From JAJBWD01 sp041670885 (lineage in GTDB: Bacteria > Bacillota > Clostridia > Clostridiales > Clostridiaceae), in the NCBI GenBank assembly GCA_041670885.1, contig JBAXYJ010000032.1, forward strand, positions 1 to 17,512: a stretch of DNA of 17,512 bases, written 5' to 3'. The notes beneath the pieces were generated by a model. It had not been told where the DNA came from. It ran no database searches and worked only from the letters and a program-made list of their open reading frames with translations. Below, piece after piece: positions 1-8,290 of this stretch. The position numbers were made by a program, and so were the translations under genes. Position 1 is the stretch's first letter. Every line of letters begins with the position of its first letter.

Positions 1-804
1 AATATTCTTTTAGGGAGCATTCCAATTAAGAATGAAGATGAAAAGTATAGAGTAAAGATTAATGTACTAAGGTTATTATATGAAAAATACGGTATTGAAG
101 AAGAGGATTTTGCGTCCAGCGAGCTGGAGGTGGTTCCATCAGGAAAGGCGAGGGACTGTGGATTTGACAGGAGCATGATTTTAGCTTATGGCCATGATGA
201 CAGGGTATGTGCCTATACATCCTTTGCAGCTCACCTTAATATAGAAAACCCGGGGAAAACCTGTGTATGCCTGTTGGTAGATAAAGAAGAGATCGGAAGC
301 GTTGGAGCTACTGGCATGTCCTCTATGTATTTTGAAAACTCCCTGGCTGAAGTGATGAGTTTATGTGGTGATTACAGTGATCTAAAGCTAAGAAGAACAC
401 TTCAAAATTCAAAAATGCTGTCCTCTGATGTTAGTGCTGCTTTTGATTCTAATTTTTACTCAGTAATGGATATTAGAAACTCAGCATTTCTTGGCATGGG
501 AGTAGTATTTAATAAATATACCGGTGTAAAAGGAAAAGTAAGCTGCAATGATGCAAATCCTGAATTTATGGCAAAAATAAGGGCTATAATGGAAAAGCAT
601 AATGTTTACTGGCAGACCGGAGAACTTGGTAAGGTAGACCAGGGAGGCGGAGGAACAATAGCATATATCATGGCAAAGTATGGAATGAATGTTATTGACT
701 GCGGAGTTCCGGTTCTAAGCATGCATTCACCTAATGAAGTAGTAAGCAAAGCAGATGTTTATGAAACTTATAAAGCATATTTAGCATTCCTTAAAGAGGC
801 ATAA
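1..804 (+). CDS. M18 family aminopeptidase, 3' part (start lies outside the window)
   Basis: This is the C-terminal part (about 267 residues) of an M18 metallo-aminopeptidase, a cytosolic zinc enzyme that removes N-terminal residues from peptides. The reading frame is open from base 1, so the start lies upstream. The family signatures are visible in order: ELEVVPSGKARDCGFDRS, the metal-site stretch YGHDDRVCAY, the catalytic DKEEIGSVGATG with its glutamate pair, and near the C-terminus SMHSPNEVVSKADV, whose histidine is a metal ligand in the family. Complete members have roughly 430-480 residues, so a little under half of the protein is missing. The stop at 802-804 is followed at once by a hairpin. 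The family assignment is firm. Substrate preference (acidic or general) cannot be read from this part. Confidence 0.95.
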   Translation, partial: NILLGSIPIKNEDEKYRVKINVLRLLYEKYGIEEEDFASSELEVVPSGKARDCGFDRSMILAYGHDDRVCAYTSFAAHLNIENPGKTCVCLLVDKEEIGSVGATGMSSMYFENSLAEVMSLCGDYSDLKLRRTLQNSKMLSSDVSAAFDSNFYSVMDIRNSAFLGMGVVFNKYTGVKGKVSCNDANPEFMAKIRAIMEKHNVYWQTGELGKVDQGGGGTIAYIMAKYGMNVIDCGVPVLSMHSPNEVVSKADVYETYKAYLAFLKEA

Positions 805-809
805 CACCA

Positions 810-847
810 AAGCACCCCTTACTTAATATAATAAATAAGGGGTGCTT
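810..847 (+). promoter_or_regulatory. 12-bp perfect inverted repeat that contains the holin gene's ribosome binding site
   Basis: Positions 810-821 (AAGCACCCCTTA) pair perfectly with 836-847 (TAAGGGGTGCTT) around a 14-nt loop. The hairpin lies just after the aminopeptidase stop but has no T-tract, so it is a poor intrinsic terminator. Its 3' arm contains the AAGGGGTG that serves as Shine-Dalgarno sequence for the ATG at 851. It could trim or weakly terminate the aminopeptidase transcript, or hide the holin ribosome binding site on read-through mRNA. The pairing is seen; the function is inferred. Confidence 0.6.
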
Positions 848-850
848 ATC

Positions 851-1066
851 ATGAAGTATAGGTTTGATTTAAATAGATTTAAAAATTATGGACTATGGGT
901 ATCAATAGCCGCTCTTATTCCAATTCTTTATGAAGCCTTTGGAGGAGTGGGTTTTCCGGAAAAATATAATCAGATAGTAAATGGAGTCCTTGGAATACTT
1001 GTACTTTTAGGTATATTAAATAATCCAACTAAAGACAGCAGAGGTTATTTTGACGATAAAAAATAG
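851..1066 (+). CDS. Small holin-like membrane protein (phage phi LC3 holin type)
   Basis: A 71-residue protein. Residues of about 14-33 (YGLWVSIAALIPILYEAFGG) and 43-58 (IVNGVLGILVLLGIL) form two hydrophobic segments joined by a short turn. The ending NNPTKDSRGYFDDKK resembles the conserved 'NPTTKG..D' tail of phi LC3-family holins. Holins form lesions in the cytoplasmic membrane that let endolysin reach the wall at lysis. No endolysin or other phage gene is nearby, so this is either a stray prophage remnant or a domesticated pore protein. I place the start at ATG 851 because AAGGGGTG lies 6 nt upstream. An in-frame GTG at 842 lies inside that ribosome binding site and hairpin and is unlikely. 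The stop is inside the following terminator. Confidence 0.75.
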   Translation: MKYRFDLNRFKNYGLWVSIAALIPILYEAFGGVGFPEKYNQIVNGVLGILVLLGILNNPTKDSRGYFDDKK

Positions 1067-1083
1067 ACGTAAGTCTATTTTTT
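1058..1083. terminator. Bidirectional intrinsic terminator between convergent genes
   Basis: Positions 1058-1068 (AAAAAATAGAC) pair perfectly with 1073-1083 (GTCTATTTTTT) around a 4-nt loop. A/T runs on both outer sides let it work on either strand. The stop codons of the plus-strand holin-like gene (1064-1066) and of the minus-strand flavoprotein gene (1075-1077) both lie inside the stem. Confidence 0.85.
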
Positions 1084-2118
1084 TATTTCGCTTAGTATAT
1101 TTTCAGCGAATTTATCTGCAATATTATAAATATCAGGATAATCGTAAATAGACATAGGATCATTTGCTGTTGCCGTGGCAAAGGCCTTAGGCGGAAGTGA
1201 AAAGCCTTTATTTATATTAAGAGACCCAATCAGCTGATTTGCCACAGAATCTGAACCTGAGTTTCCTGATACAATAACAGAAAAAAGACTTTTACTGTAA
1301 AATGGCATTTTATTATATAATACGGTAAGTCTGTTAATAAGAGCAGTCAGGTTTGCTGTTATGGAATCATTATAGTTTGGGCAAAGCCAGATTACTGCAT
1401 CTGCCTTTTCAATCTTTGGAAGCACAGCTTCTACCATAATGCCTCCATAAAAGCAGCTATTGCTTTCTCCGAAATGTATGCATGCCTTATAGGAACAGCC
1501 CCGGCAGTCGTTTATCTTTCCATTTTCAATATTTATTTCATCAATAAAGCAGCCTTTTAAATTATTTCTTATAAGTTTGTAGAAATCATAGGTATTTGAT
1601 CTCTTATGAAGCTTCGAATATAAAACAAGAATATTTGGACTTGAAATTTTTACCGGATTATAATCATAAAACCTTTTTCCAAGTTTTTCACATTGGAGAA
1701 GGCAAATATCTCTAAGAGACAGATTATAAGATTTTTGCCAGGTTTTAAAATTAAGAAGGCTTGAGGTTGCTTCAACTAAAGGATGACCTATGAACCTGCA
1801 GCCAAAACTGTTTAACAAAAATATAAAGTATTGACAGAACTTTTTAGTATAAAATTCAGTAGAGCTATTTATAATTAAAATCCCGGAGGTCCCATTAAAA
1901 GCATTATTATCATTTTCATATATTTTTTTTATAAGCTTTAACATATCAAAATCCATACCAAAATTATCTAGTTCAATCGGGAAAAAAAGCTTATTTTCTG
2001 AAATAGATTCTAATGAATCAAATTGCAGAGTATTAAATTTTAGTGAAATTTTAGTAATCATCTCTTCAGTCAGATCACTATATTTATCCTTAGCTCTTAA
2101 AATAAATAAATTTTCCAT
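1075..2118 (-). CDS. Flavodoxin-fold NAD(P)H:FMN reductase-like protein with a four-cysteine motif
   Basis: A 347-residue protein. Residues of about 160-345 form a flavodoxin-like/NADPH-dependent FMN reductase domain. NILVLYS and the following LHKRSNTYDF give the beta-strand and phosphate-binding turn. CRGCSYKAC with a later cysteine (C205, C208, C213, C222) lies where iron-sulfur flavoproteins carry their cluster ligands. LCPNYNDSITANLTALINRL matches the conserved flavin-side loop of the family. Residues 1-150 look like a second, degenerate copy of the same fold (GILIINSSTEFYTKKF, then FLLNSFGCRFIGHPLVEA). It is the last gene of the minus-strand cluster, 70 nt after the dehydrogenase-like gene, with AAGGAG a few bases before its ATG. 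It probably transfers electrons through flavin; the cluster and the substrate are inferred. The partner is unknown. Confidence 0.8.
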   Translation of the reverse strand: MENLFILRAKDKYSDLTEEMITKISLKFNTLQFDSLESISENKLFFPIELDNFGMDFDMLKLIKKIYENDNNAFNGTSGILIINSSTEFYTKKFCQYFIFLLNSFGCRFIGHPLVEATSSLLNFKTWQKSYNLSLRDICLLQCEKLGKRFYDYNPVKISSPNILVLYSKLHKRSNTYDFYKLIRNNLKGCFIDEINIENGKINDCRGCSYKACIHFGESNSCFYGGIMVEAVLPKIEKADAVIWLCPNYNDSITANLTALINRLTVLYNKMPFYSKSLFSVIVSGNSGSDSVANQLIGSLNINKGFSLPPKAFATATANDPMSIYDYPDIYNIADKFAENILSEIKK

Positions 2119-2188
2119 AATGCTCCTTACTTCAGGGAATATTATATTTTGGAAGATTTTAACTTAATAACAAATTTTATTTAATTAA

Positions 2189-3400
2189 CTATTTTGAAAA
2201 ACTTTTTATATATTTATGAGTTTCTATTATTTTATTAAATATTAAACTGTTATAATTTATCTTCTCAGTTTGAACTCCGGATTTAGTAATTTTATTTTTT
2301 ATGCCGAAGAAAGCATTATCTATAAAAACATTGCTGTAATTATATTTTCCTCTTAGAGTATCAATTATTGAAATAGCTGCTGAGGATAGTGCCGGTGCTA
2401 TATATGGCTTATATCCAAACTCTCTTACCTCCAGGTTGCAGTTTGTGGTTTTATCTGTAAGATAATCGGATAATTTTTCGTTGTAATTATCTATAGAATT
2501 CACAACTATAAGTCCCTTACCATGAGGTCCAAATACTCTTCCTTCCTTTAAGTAGTTTTCTCCTCCATAAAATGATGCTCTGCCGTTCATAACTCCCAGG
2601 CCATACCCTTTAATATTTTCGGCAGGAATGCCTAAATAGTCAAATTTCCCATTACAGTCCTGGTTAAACGCTTCAAATGCACTGTAGCAAAGCAAATCTA
2701 CAGGGTCGGAAACCACGGCAAATAAACCGTTAAAGCCTTTCTCCCTGCCTTTTTCACAGTAGCTTTTAATTATCTTTGAGTTTTTTTCATACTGTGCCAT
2801 CCTTACATCTTTTATGGTTGAATCTAAGGTTGGAATTCCTAACGTTACGCAGAATATAAACGCGTCACAGTTAAATATCTCATCTTTCTTCAGCTTGATT
2901 ATTTCCGGATATGATGTATCATTTAATGATACAATTTGATTTCCTTCATAAAACCATCTATTTATTTTTTTTTCGTCTAAATCATATATACCTATCTTGT
3001 CTATTACATCTCCTCCAAGAAGCCTGAGCCCGGTAAGAAGGGTGCCGCCCACATCTCCAAGTCCGATAAGATTAACTTTCCATTTTTCGATTTTATTACC
3101 AGTTAAAGCTCTTTCCCAATTTGGGTAATTGGTATTTATAACAGATATATTTTCTTTCGAAATATTTTCATTTATAAATTCATCTTTTGATATTCTGTTA
3201 TCTGTTAAAATATTTTCAATTTCCTCTTTATCTATAAGCAAATCATTATAGGATACGGCACTAAATTTTAATTTTGAGGGAAGGGGAAGCTTTGCCAGAT
3301 AATATATAATCCCCTTGTAATCTTTGAAGTTAATAAATTTATCATAGGGAAAATCATACTCAGATATAAGTAAATTCTCCTTTAGCTTAAAATAATTCAC
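2189..3400 (-). CDS. Lactate/malate dehydrogenase-fold oxidoreductase of unknown substrate
   Basis: A 403-residue protein. About 105 N-terminal residues resemble nothing I know. An NAD-binding Rossmann fold follows, with LIGLGDVGGTLLTGLRLLGG at about 111-130. Landmarks of the LDH/MDH superfamily follow in order: FCVTLGIPT, an arginine-containing loop (KDVRMAQYEKN), SDPVDLL in place of NPVD, GYGLGVMNGRASFYGG in place of the GLGTxLDSARFR stretch, and FGPHGKG at 290-296 in place of GEHGDS, keeping the catalytic-type histidine (H293). True lactate dehydrogenases have about 315 residues and an acidic residue where this protein has K, so the substrate probably differs. The GTG start at 3398-3400 overlaps the stop of the giant upstream gene (GTGA) and has only a weak ribosome binding site. 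Translation is therefore probably coupled, which suggests a joint function. Confidence 0.8.
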   Translation of the reverse strand: MNYFKLKENLLISEYDFPYDKFINFKDYKGIIYYLAKLPLPSKLKFSAVSYNDLLIDKEEIENILTDNRISKDEFINENISKENISVINTNYPNWERALTGNKIEKWKVNLIGLGDVGGTLLTGLRLLGGDVIDKIGIYDLDEKKINRWFYEGNQIVSLNDTSYPEIIKLKKDEIFNCDAFIFCVTLGIPTLDSTIKDVRMAQYEKNSKIIKSYCEKGREKGFNGLFAVVSDPVDLLCYSAFEAFNQDCNGKFDYLGIPAENIKGYGLGVMNGRASFYGGENYLKEGRVFGPHGKGLIVVNSIDNYNEKLSDYLTDKTTNCNLEVREFGYKPYIAPALSSAAISIIDTLRGKYNYSNVFIDNAFFGIKNKITKSGVQTEKINYNSLIFNKIIETHKYIKSFSK

Positions 3401-6400
3401 CTTTCTACAATGTCCTCCATTCTTAAAAGATTTTCCAAATCATTTTTCAAATACACAGAAGGGCTTTGAGACAAGTCGTATTCAATATTCCTTCCTCTGT
3501 CTACGCATCTTGGAACCTTAAATACCTGACCTAAAGATGATAAATTTAAGTTTCTCTGATGGATAGTATGAAATTCCTCTTCTAAGGCTTCCAAAATTTC
3601 AATAGAATTTTCTATGCAGATTTTTGAAAGATTAAATATAACATTAGCAGGTACATTTCTGATATATACAGGTGATGCATATGGCATTATAAAGTTTATT
3701 GAGGGAAGAAGGTTTCGTTCAGGATAAACCCCTCTAAACATTGCATCTCCGCCAATAAAAGGGTAGAGAGTGTCTTCATTTATCCAAAACCTTAATCTTG
3801 GTATGAAGTAAACGCAGTCTACATCCCTTTTCTGAACATCCATCAAATCCTTTCCACGTCCTGACATTATTCCAACTATTATTTTTTTAACCTTAATATT
3901 TGCCTCTTTTAAAAGAGGGTCCAGTGCCTGAAGCCTATAGCCCTTATGAATAAGAGTATCTGCCAGAATTACCGGCCTGTTAAAGGACTTAATCATTTTA
4001 ATCTGAGTTTCTAAATCAAGATAATGAGGAAACTGCCCTATTTTAAAGGATTTAATATCCTCAGCATATATTTTCTCAGTATGGAGCACCTTTGTTATGG
4101 TATTTGGAATAACATACCTGTCAAGTATATCTCCATAGGGTACACACATAGCAGCACCTAGTTTTTTAGATGCAGCTTCCTCAGTAGATACATTATTTTC
4201 ACTGCAAAGCTTTCTTATCATTTGCTGGTGCAGCATATCAATATCTATGGAAAGCATAAGCTGACCGGGATAAAGCTTAACCAGAGCATCCTGCAGTTTC
4301 CTTCTTGTAGTATATATAACATCCTTTATCTGAGAACTGCTTCTAAATGGCTCCTTTAAAGCCTGTTCTATGTCAAGGTTAATGACACAGGGTGAACACA
4401 TATTTACGCATAGTATAGGAAGCTCAGCGGTTTCAGATTTAAGTTTTATGAATCCCTGCTTTTCTAAAAGCTCTATGATCCCTATGCTGTAAAATTCTTT
4501 AAGAGCCGGGCTGAATATGGCGTATTCGTAATCCTTACCTATGGTAAAGGTGAGAGCTTCGGTTATTAAAATCTGTTCTAAAGTTTTATACTTAGAATTA
4601 TCAGATACATATAAAGATTCAAGAAGTATTATTCTTCCCACACTTTTTTCTCTTATTATGGAAGCAATGTTATAATCTTTTAAATCCCTGCAGAGTTCAC
4701 TGGATCTTACCCAATAAAAACAAGAAAAACCAATTATTTTATCATCAATGTTTCTAAGAAGCATTATTCTGCCTGAAGGCTTATTAAATAATTCTGTTAA
4801 GGATTCCTTTATTTTTTTCCTGTTAGTCCTGAAAATAGAAACTATTTCATTTATTATATCCTGATTTACCTTATCTACTATCTGGATCTGCAGATTCAAT
4901 TTTGTAAGTACTGATTTTTCTTGAGGCTGCCTCTGATAAAAGCCGTTTTCATAAATATACTGTTCTGCCAGTGGATCAACTAAGGATGAAATATCCCGGC
5001 TTTCGTCAATGTATGTTCTAATCTTTGAGGAGCTTATTTCAGAAAACTTTGAGGATAGCTTCAGATATCGTATATCTCCTTTAATTATAGAAGATATTTT
5101 ATCTATTTTTTTATTGCTTCTTTCAAATATTATATGGTTAAAATTATGTATAGATTTATCAGTAACTTCCTTTTTATAGCTGGAAGCATTTAAAACCACA
5201 TCACTGCCTACAGCAATATAAAGGCTGGATTTTTTAAAATTACTCTGCAGCTTCTCAAGATCCTGTTCATTACCTAAGTTGGTTGGCATTGAGTCAGGAT
5301 ATATATAAACATCCAGTTCATCAGCTATAGACATATTTATTATATTGCGCCGCAGCAGAGTTGGAAGAGTCTGTTTTGACCAGGAGAATTCGTCCAATGC
5401 CAGGTATACCTGAAATCCATCTTCCTTAATCTTTTTTACTATTTCCTTATGACTTAAGGAGAATGGGTCAAAGGTTCCGGGAAAGAAGGCTATTTTTTCA
5501 GGAATTTTAATATTTATTTTCCCAATGAAAAATGAATAATCTGATATAAATCTGTAAATATGGTTAAGACCGGCAGAATTATTCAAAAATAGAAGCTCTT
5601 GGTTTTTATTATCTGTAATTAAAGTTAAAAGCTTTTTACCGATTATCTGGAAAAATATCTGTTTGGTTTCTAACGTAAGATTTCTGTTTCCAAAAATATA
5701 TTTTCCTATGATAGTAAAGGAAGATTGTTTAACCTGGTAATTAAAATCAGCTAATCCGTTTAAAATTATACCCAAAAGCTTCTTTAACCTGTCATTGTAA
5801 TTTTCATCCTTTTCCTTAAATAAGTTTCTGTAATTACTGTAGTCTTCTATAGCAAAGCCTATGCTTTTAAGGAGGAGGGATTTAATATTTGGAGTAGAAC
5901 TCTTAATCTTCATTGCTAAATCATCTATAATCTCATCCAGTTCCTTTGGCTGAAGAAAAAGAATAACCTTTCCCAAGAAATTAGGTATATATTCAGTAAA
6001 TCTCTGGCCTTCAATTTCTAAAGCACGGAGAAGCTCAACTGCTACTTCGTTTCTTTCAGGAAGGGACAGATAAGGCATAATACTTACAATAGAACTCCCT
6101 GCCTGATTTCTTACTCCCTCCATGTCGCTTACCTTAAGCAGATTACAGAAATGTATAGCAGTATGAAGAAGTGAACTGCTGCCAAAGGTTATTGAATAAT
6201 AAGTTAAAAGATCTATCTGAGTTTTTTTTACTATCCAGCTTGTATCTGTTTTCAAATTTGACAGGAAAATATCAGAAAGTTCCTTGTCATCACCTTCAAT
6301 AAACTTGTTAAGCTGACTTCCTCCATAAATATTAAGCGTAGTTCCTATTTTATAGTTTAGATATTTTTCCGACAGTGTTTTATCTTTCCAGGCAGCGGAT

Positions 6401-8235
6401 AACAGGCAATTTTGAATATATTTACAGAAGAAATGATCATTAGGCAGTTTTTTAATAATATTGTAGCTTACATTCATAGCAGCCAGCCTTATTGAAATAT
6501 TTCTTTTACTCAGCATTGATATAATAAAGTCATAAAGGACTTTTATTTCATTATTATCAGCAGGAAGTGGTATAGAATTAGCAATCTGCAGCAGGCATAT
6601 CATCCTATCTGTCCCTTCAGCTCCATTAAAATATTCTAATATAACTTTTCTATAACCTGAAATCATAGATTCCTTAGCATTTCTAAAAAGAGAGGACACC
6701 ATAATTGGAGCAGAATATAAAATCCAGCTTTTTTGTGAGGGTATTATTTTGTGAGAAGGATATATTAAAAGATCCATAAACTCTTTAAGAACTGAAAGAG
6801 AGTTTGTATCTTTCATATTTACAGTTACCTTGTCTGGAAGTTCTTTTCTGTAATCCTCATCAAAAGATGAAATAAGAGTGCCTAAAATTTCTGCAGAGTG
6901 CCTTCTTATATCATCCTCCGGGTGTATTAGATTGTCATAAAGAAAAGACATGGTCATTCTTTTCTGATTTTGGGTAAGATAAGTAGAGTATTCTTCAAAT
7001 ACCCTGATATATTCTCTTAAATTCTTCCAGCTTTCCTCGCTTCTTGCTTCTTCTAAGATCTCACCTAAGGAGTATTCATCTCTTAGCTGATACATCAGGC
7101 TTATGTTATGATTTATTGAAAGATACTTAAACTCATCAACAATCTGATTTCCCTGAAGCAGGGAAAAATTAACCTCTTTCTTGAAGGAAGCTGATATTTT
7201 ACCATCTAATTCAGTGTTTACTCCAAGACTTAAAAGAAAGCCTTGAAAATCCTTCAGCTTTTCGAAAACTCTTTTATACCTTTTTTCTTTTTCAGCATTA
7301 ACATTGTCTAATTTGTTTAGTATTATATTGAAAGAATCCTCTAAAGAAAAAATATTCATGCCTCCGTCGGTTTCTTTATTTTTAACTCTAAAATCACTGT
7401 ATATTAAAATAAGAGATTCCAGCGGAAGATTTTCCAGCTCTAAATCCCAGGTGGAATGATTCAGTGCAATGTTTCCTATATATTTTATTCCATACCTGTT
7501 AAACCACTGCTCTGTATAGTAATAGTGCAGGTAGGGAACTCTTTTAAGCTCAGCTCCTTTGCAGCCGTATTTTCCGATATCGTGTCCTGCAGCTGCCCCG
7601 GATACTCTGCCTAAGTCAACTTCTATTCCAACAGCTTTAAGCTGCCTGGCTAAAAACATAGACAGATAGTGGACACCACATATATGCTCCAGGGTATTAT
7701 AATTTAAAACCTGCTGGCTTAATCTCATCATTTCATAGGTATAATTTTTTTTGAAGGCTTTTACAAATTTTCTATATTCATCGCTGTTTTCAAGACTGTC
7801 TTCCTCTTCCTGGGATAAAAAATATAGAGGATATTTCGATAAAAAGCTTTTACTGCCATACTCTTTTTCATAGTCAAGTATTATTGAAAGAACTCTAAGG
7901 TATAACTCACATGAGGGTGTCAGTGAGTCAATAAAAACTATGGAGGAGGCTTCTTCAAAAGACTTATTTAAAGCATATTGATAAATATAGTCCAGCCAAT
8001 CGTTAATTTTAGCAGGATAAGCTAATTTATCCATAATAGGCTGGCAAAGAGTGAGCACTGCCTTTGGAGAAAAATCCTGATTTTCTAAAATCTGATCCAG
8101 TCTAAGTTTATTATCATTATCTGAAAGAAAATCATCTATATAAATACTCTTGATATTCCATTTGTCCTGCCACCTTATACTTCCCAGCTTTCTCAGGAGT
8201 TTAGTATATATATTTTTATAGTTTTCCTTTAACAT
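3397..8235 (-). CDS. Giant multidomain protein: HD, helical repeats, NadD-like nucleotidyltransferase, GNAT-like and phosphoribosyltransferase-like domains
   Basis: A 1,612-residue cytosolic protein with no signal peptide or membrane segment. Residues of about 175-285 form an HD phosphohydrolase-like domain (EHICGVH, GAAAGHDIGKYG, LHYYYTEQWF, ALNHST). Residues of about 400-890 are helical and HEAT/ARM-like. Residues 912-1098 are a nucleotidyltransferase of the NadD/cytidylyltransferase fold (FFPGTFDPFSLSH, AVGSDVVLN, EISSSKIRTYI). Residues of about 1110-1285 look like a GNAT-type region. Residues of about 1290-1560 contain a phosphoribosyltransferase-like loop (RPVILADTLIHKGYRL) and SGRGKDLMDVQKRDVDCVYF. 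I chose ATG 8235, which follows AAAGGAGG; a GTG eight codons earlier would overlap that site. Such proteins tend to be labelled 'cytidyltransferase', but no reaction is established to my knowledge. HD plus NadD-like domains recall the Firmicute nadD-yqeK pair. A role in nucleotide or dinucleotide metabolism is inference. Confidence 0.85.
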   Translation of the reverse strand: MLKENYKNIYTKLLRKLGSIRWQDKWNIKSIYIDDFLSDNDNKLRLDQILENQDFSPKAVLTLCQPIMDKLAYPAKINDWLDYIYQYALNKSFEEASSIVFIDSLTPSCELYLRVLSIILDYEKEYGSKSFLSKYPLYFLSQEEEDSLENSDEYRKFVKAFKKNYTYEMMRLSQQVLNYNTLEHICGVHYLSMFLARQLKAVGIEVDLGRVSGAAAGHDIGKYGCKGAELKRVPYLHYYYTEQWFNRYGIKYIGNIALNHSTWDLELENLPLESLILIYSDFRVKNKETDGGMNIFSLEDSFNIILNKLDNVNAEKEKRYKRVFEKLKDFQGFLLSLGVNTELDGKISASFKKEVNFSLLQGNQIVDEFKYLSINHNISLMYQLRDEYSLGEILEEARSEESWKNLREYIRVFEEYSTYLTQNQKRMTMSFLYDNLIHPEDDIRRHSAEILGTLISSFDEDYRKELPDKVTVNMKDTNSLSVLKEFMDLLIYPSHKIIPSQKSWILYSAPIMVSSLFRNAKESMISGYRKVILEYFNGAEGTDRMICLLQIANSIPLPADNNEIKVLYDFIISMLSKRNISIRLAAMNVSYNIIKKLPNDHFFCKYIQNCLLSAAWKDKTLSEKYLNYKIGTTLNIYGGSQLNKFIEGDDKELSDIFLSNLKTDTSWIVKKTQIDLLTYYSITFGSSSLLHTAIHFCNLLKVSDMEGVRNQAGSSIVSIMPYLSLPERNEVAVELLRALEIEGQRFTEYIPNFLGKVILFLQPKELDEIIDDLAMKIKSSTPNIKSLLLKSIGFAIEDYSNYRNLFKEKDENYNDRLKKLLGIILNGLADFNYQVKQSSFTIIGKYIFGNRNLTLETKQIFFQIIGKKLLTLITDNKNQELLFLNNSAGLNHIYRFISDYSFFIGKINIKIPEKIAFFPGTFDPFSLSHKEIVKKIKEDGFQVYLALDEFSWSKQTLPTLLRRNIINMSIADELDVYIYPDSMPTNLGNEQDLEKLQSNFKKSSLYIAVGSDVVLNASSYKKEVTDKSIHNFNHIIFERSNKKIDKISSIIKGDIRYLKLSSKFSEISSSKIRTYIDESRDISSLVDPLAEQYIYENGFYQRQPQEKSVLTKLNLQIQIVDKVNQDIINEIVSIFRTNRKKIKESLTELFNKPSGRIMLLRNIDDKIIGFSCFYWVRSSELCRDLKDYNIASIIREKSVGRIILLESLYVSDNSKYKTLEQILITEALTFTIGKDYEYAIFSPALKEFYSIGIIELLEKQGFIKLKSETAELPILCVNMCSPCVINLDIEQALKEPFRSSSQIKDVIYTTRRKLQDALVKLYPGQLMLSIDIDMLHQQMIRKLCSENNVSTEEAASKKLGAAMCVPYGDILDRYVIPNTITKVLHTEKIYAEDIKSFKIGQFPHYLDLETQIKMIKSFNRPVILADTLIHKGYRLQALDPLLKEANIKVKKIIVGIMSGRGKDLMDVQKRDVDCVYFIPRLRFWINEDTLYPFIGGDAMFRGVYPERNLLPSINFIMPYASPVYIRNVPANVIFNLSKICIENSIEILEALEEEFHTIHQRNLNLSSLGQVFKVPRCVDRGRNIEYDLSQSPSVYLKNDLENLLRMEDIVER

Positions 8236-8290
8236 AATATTGCTGCCTCCTTTAAGCACTTGCTATTAAAATTATATACCTACCATTCAT

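Noticed and set aside
842..850. Upstream GTG start for the holin-like gene
   Set aside because: The GTG lies within the ribosome binding site and hairpin arm of the better-placed ATG at 851.
8236..8259. Upstream GTG start for the giant gene
   Set aside because: The eight extra codons consist of the AAAGGAGG ribosome binding site that serves ATG 8235.
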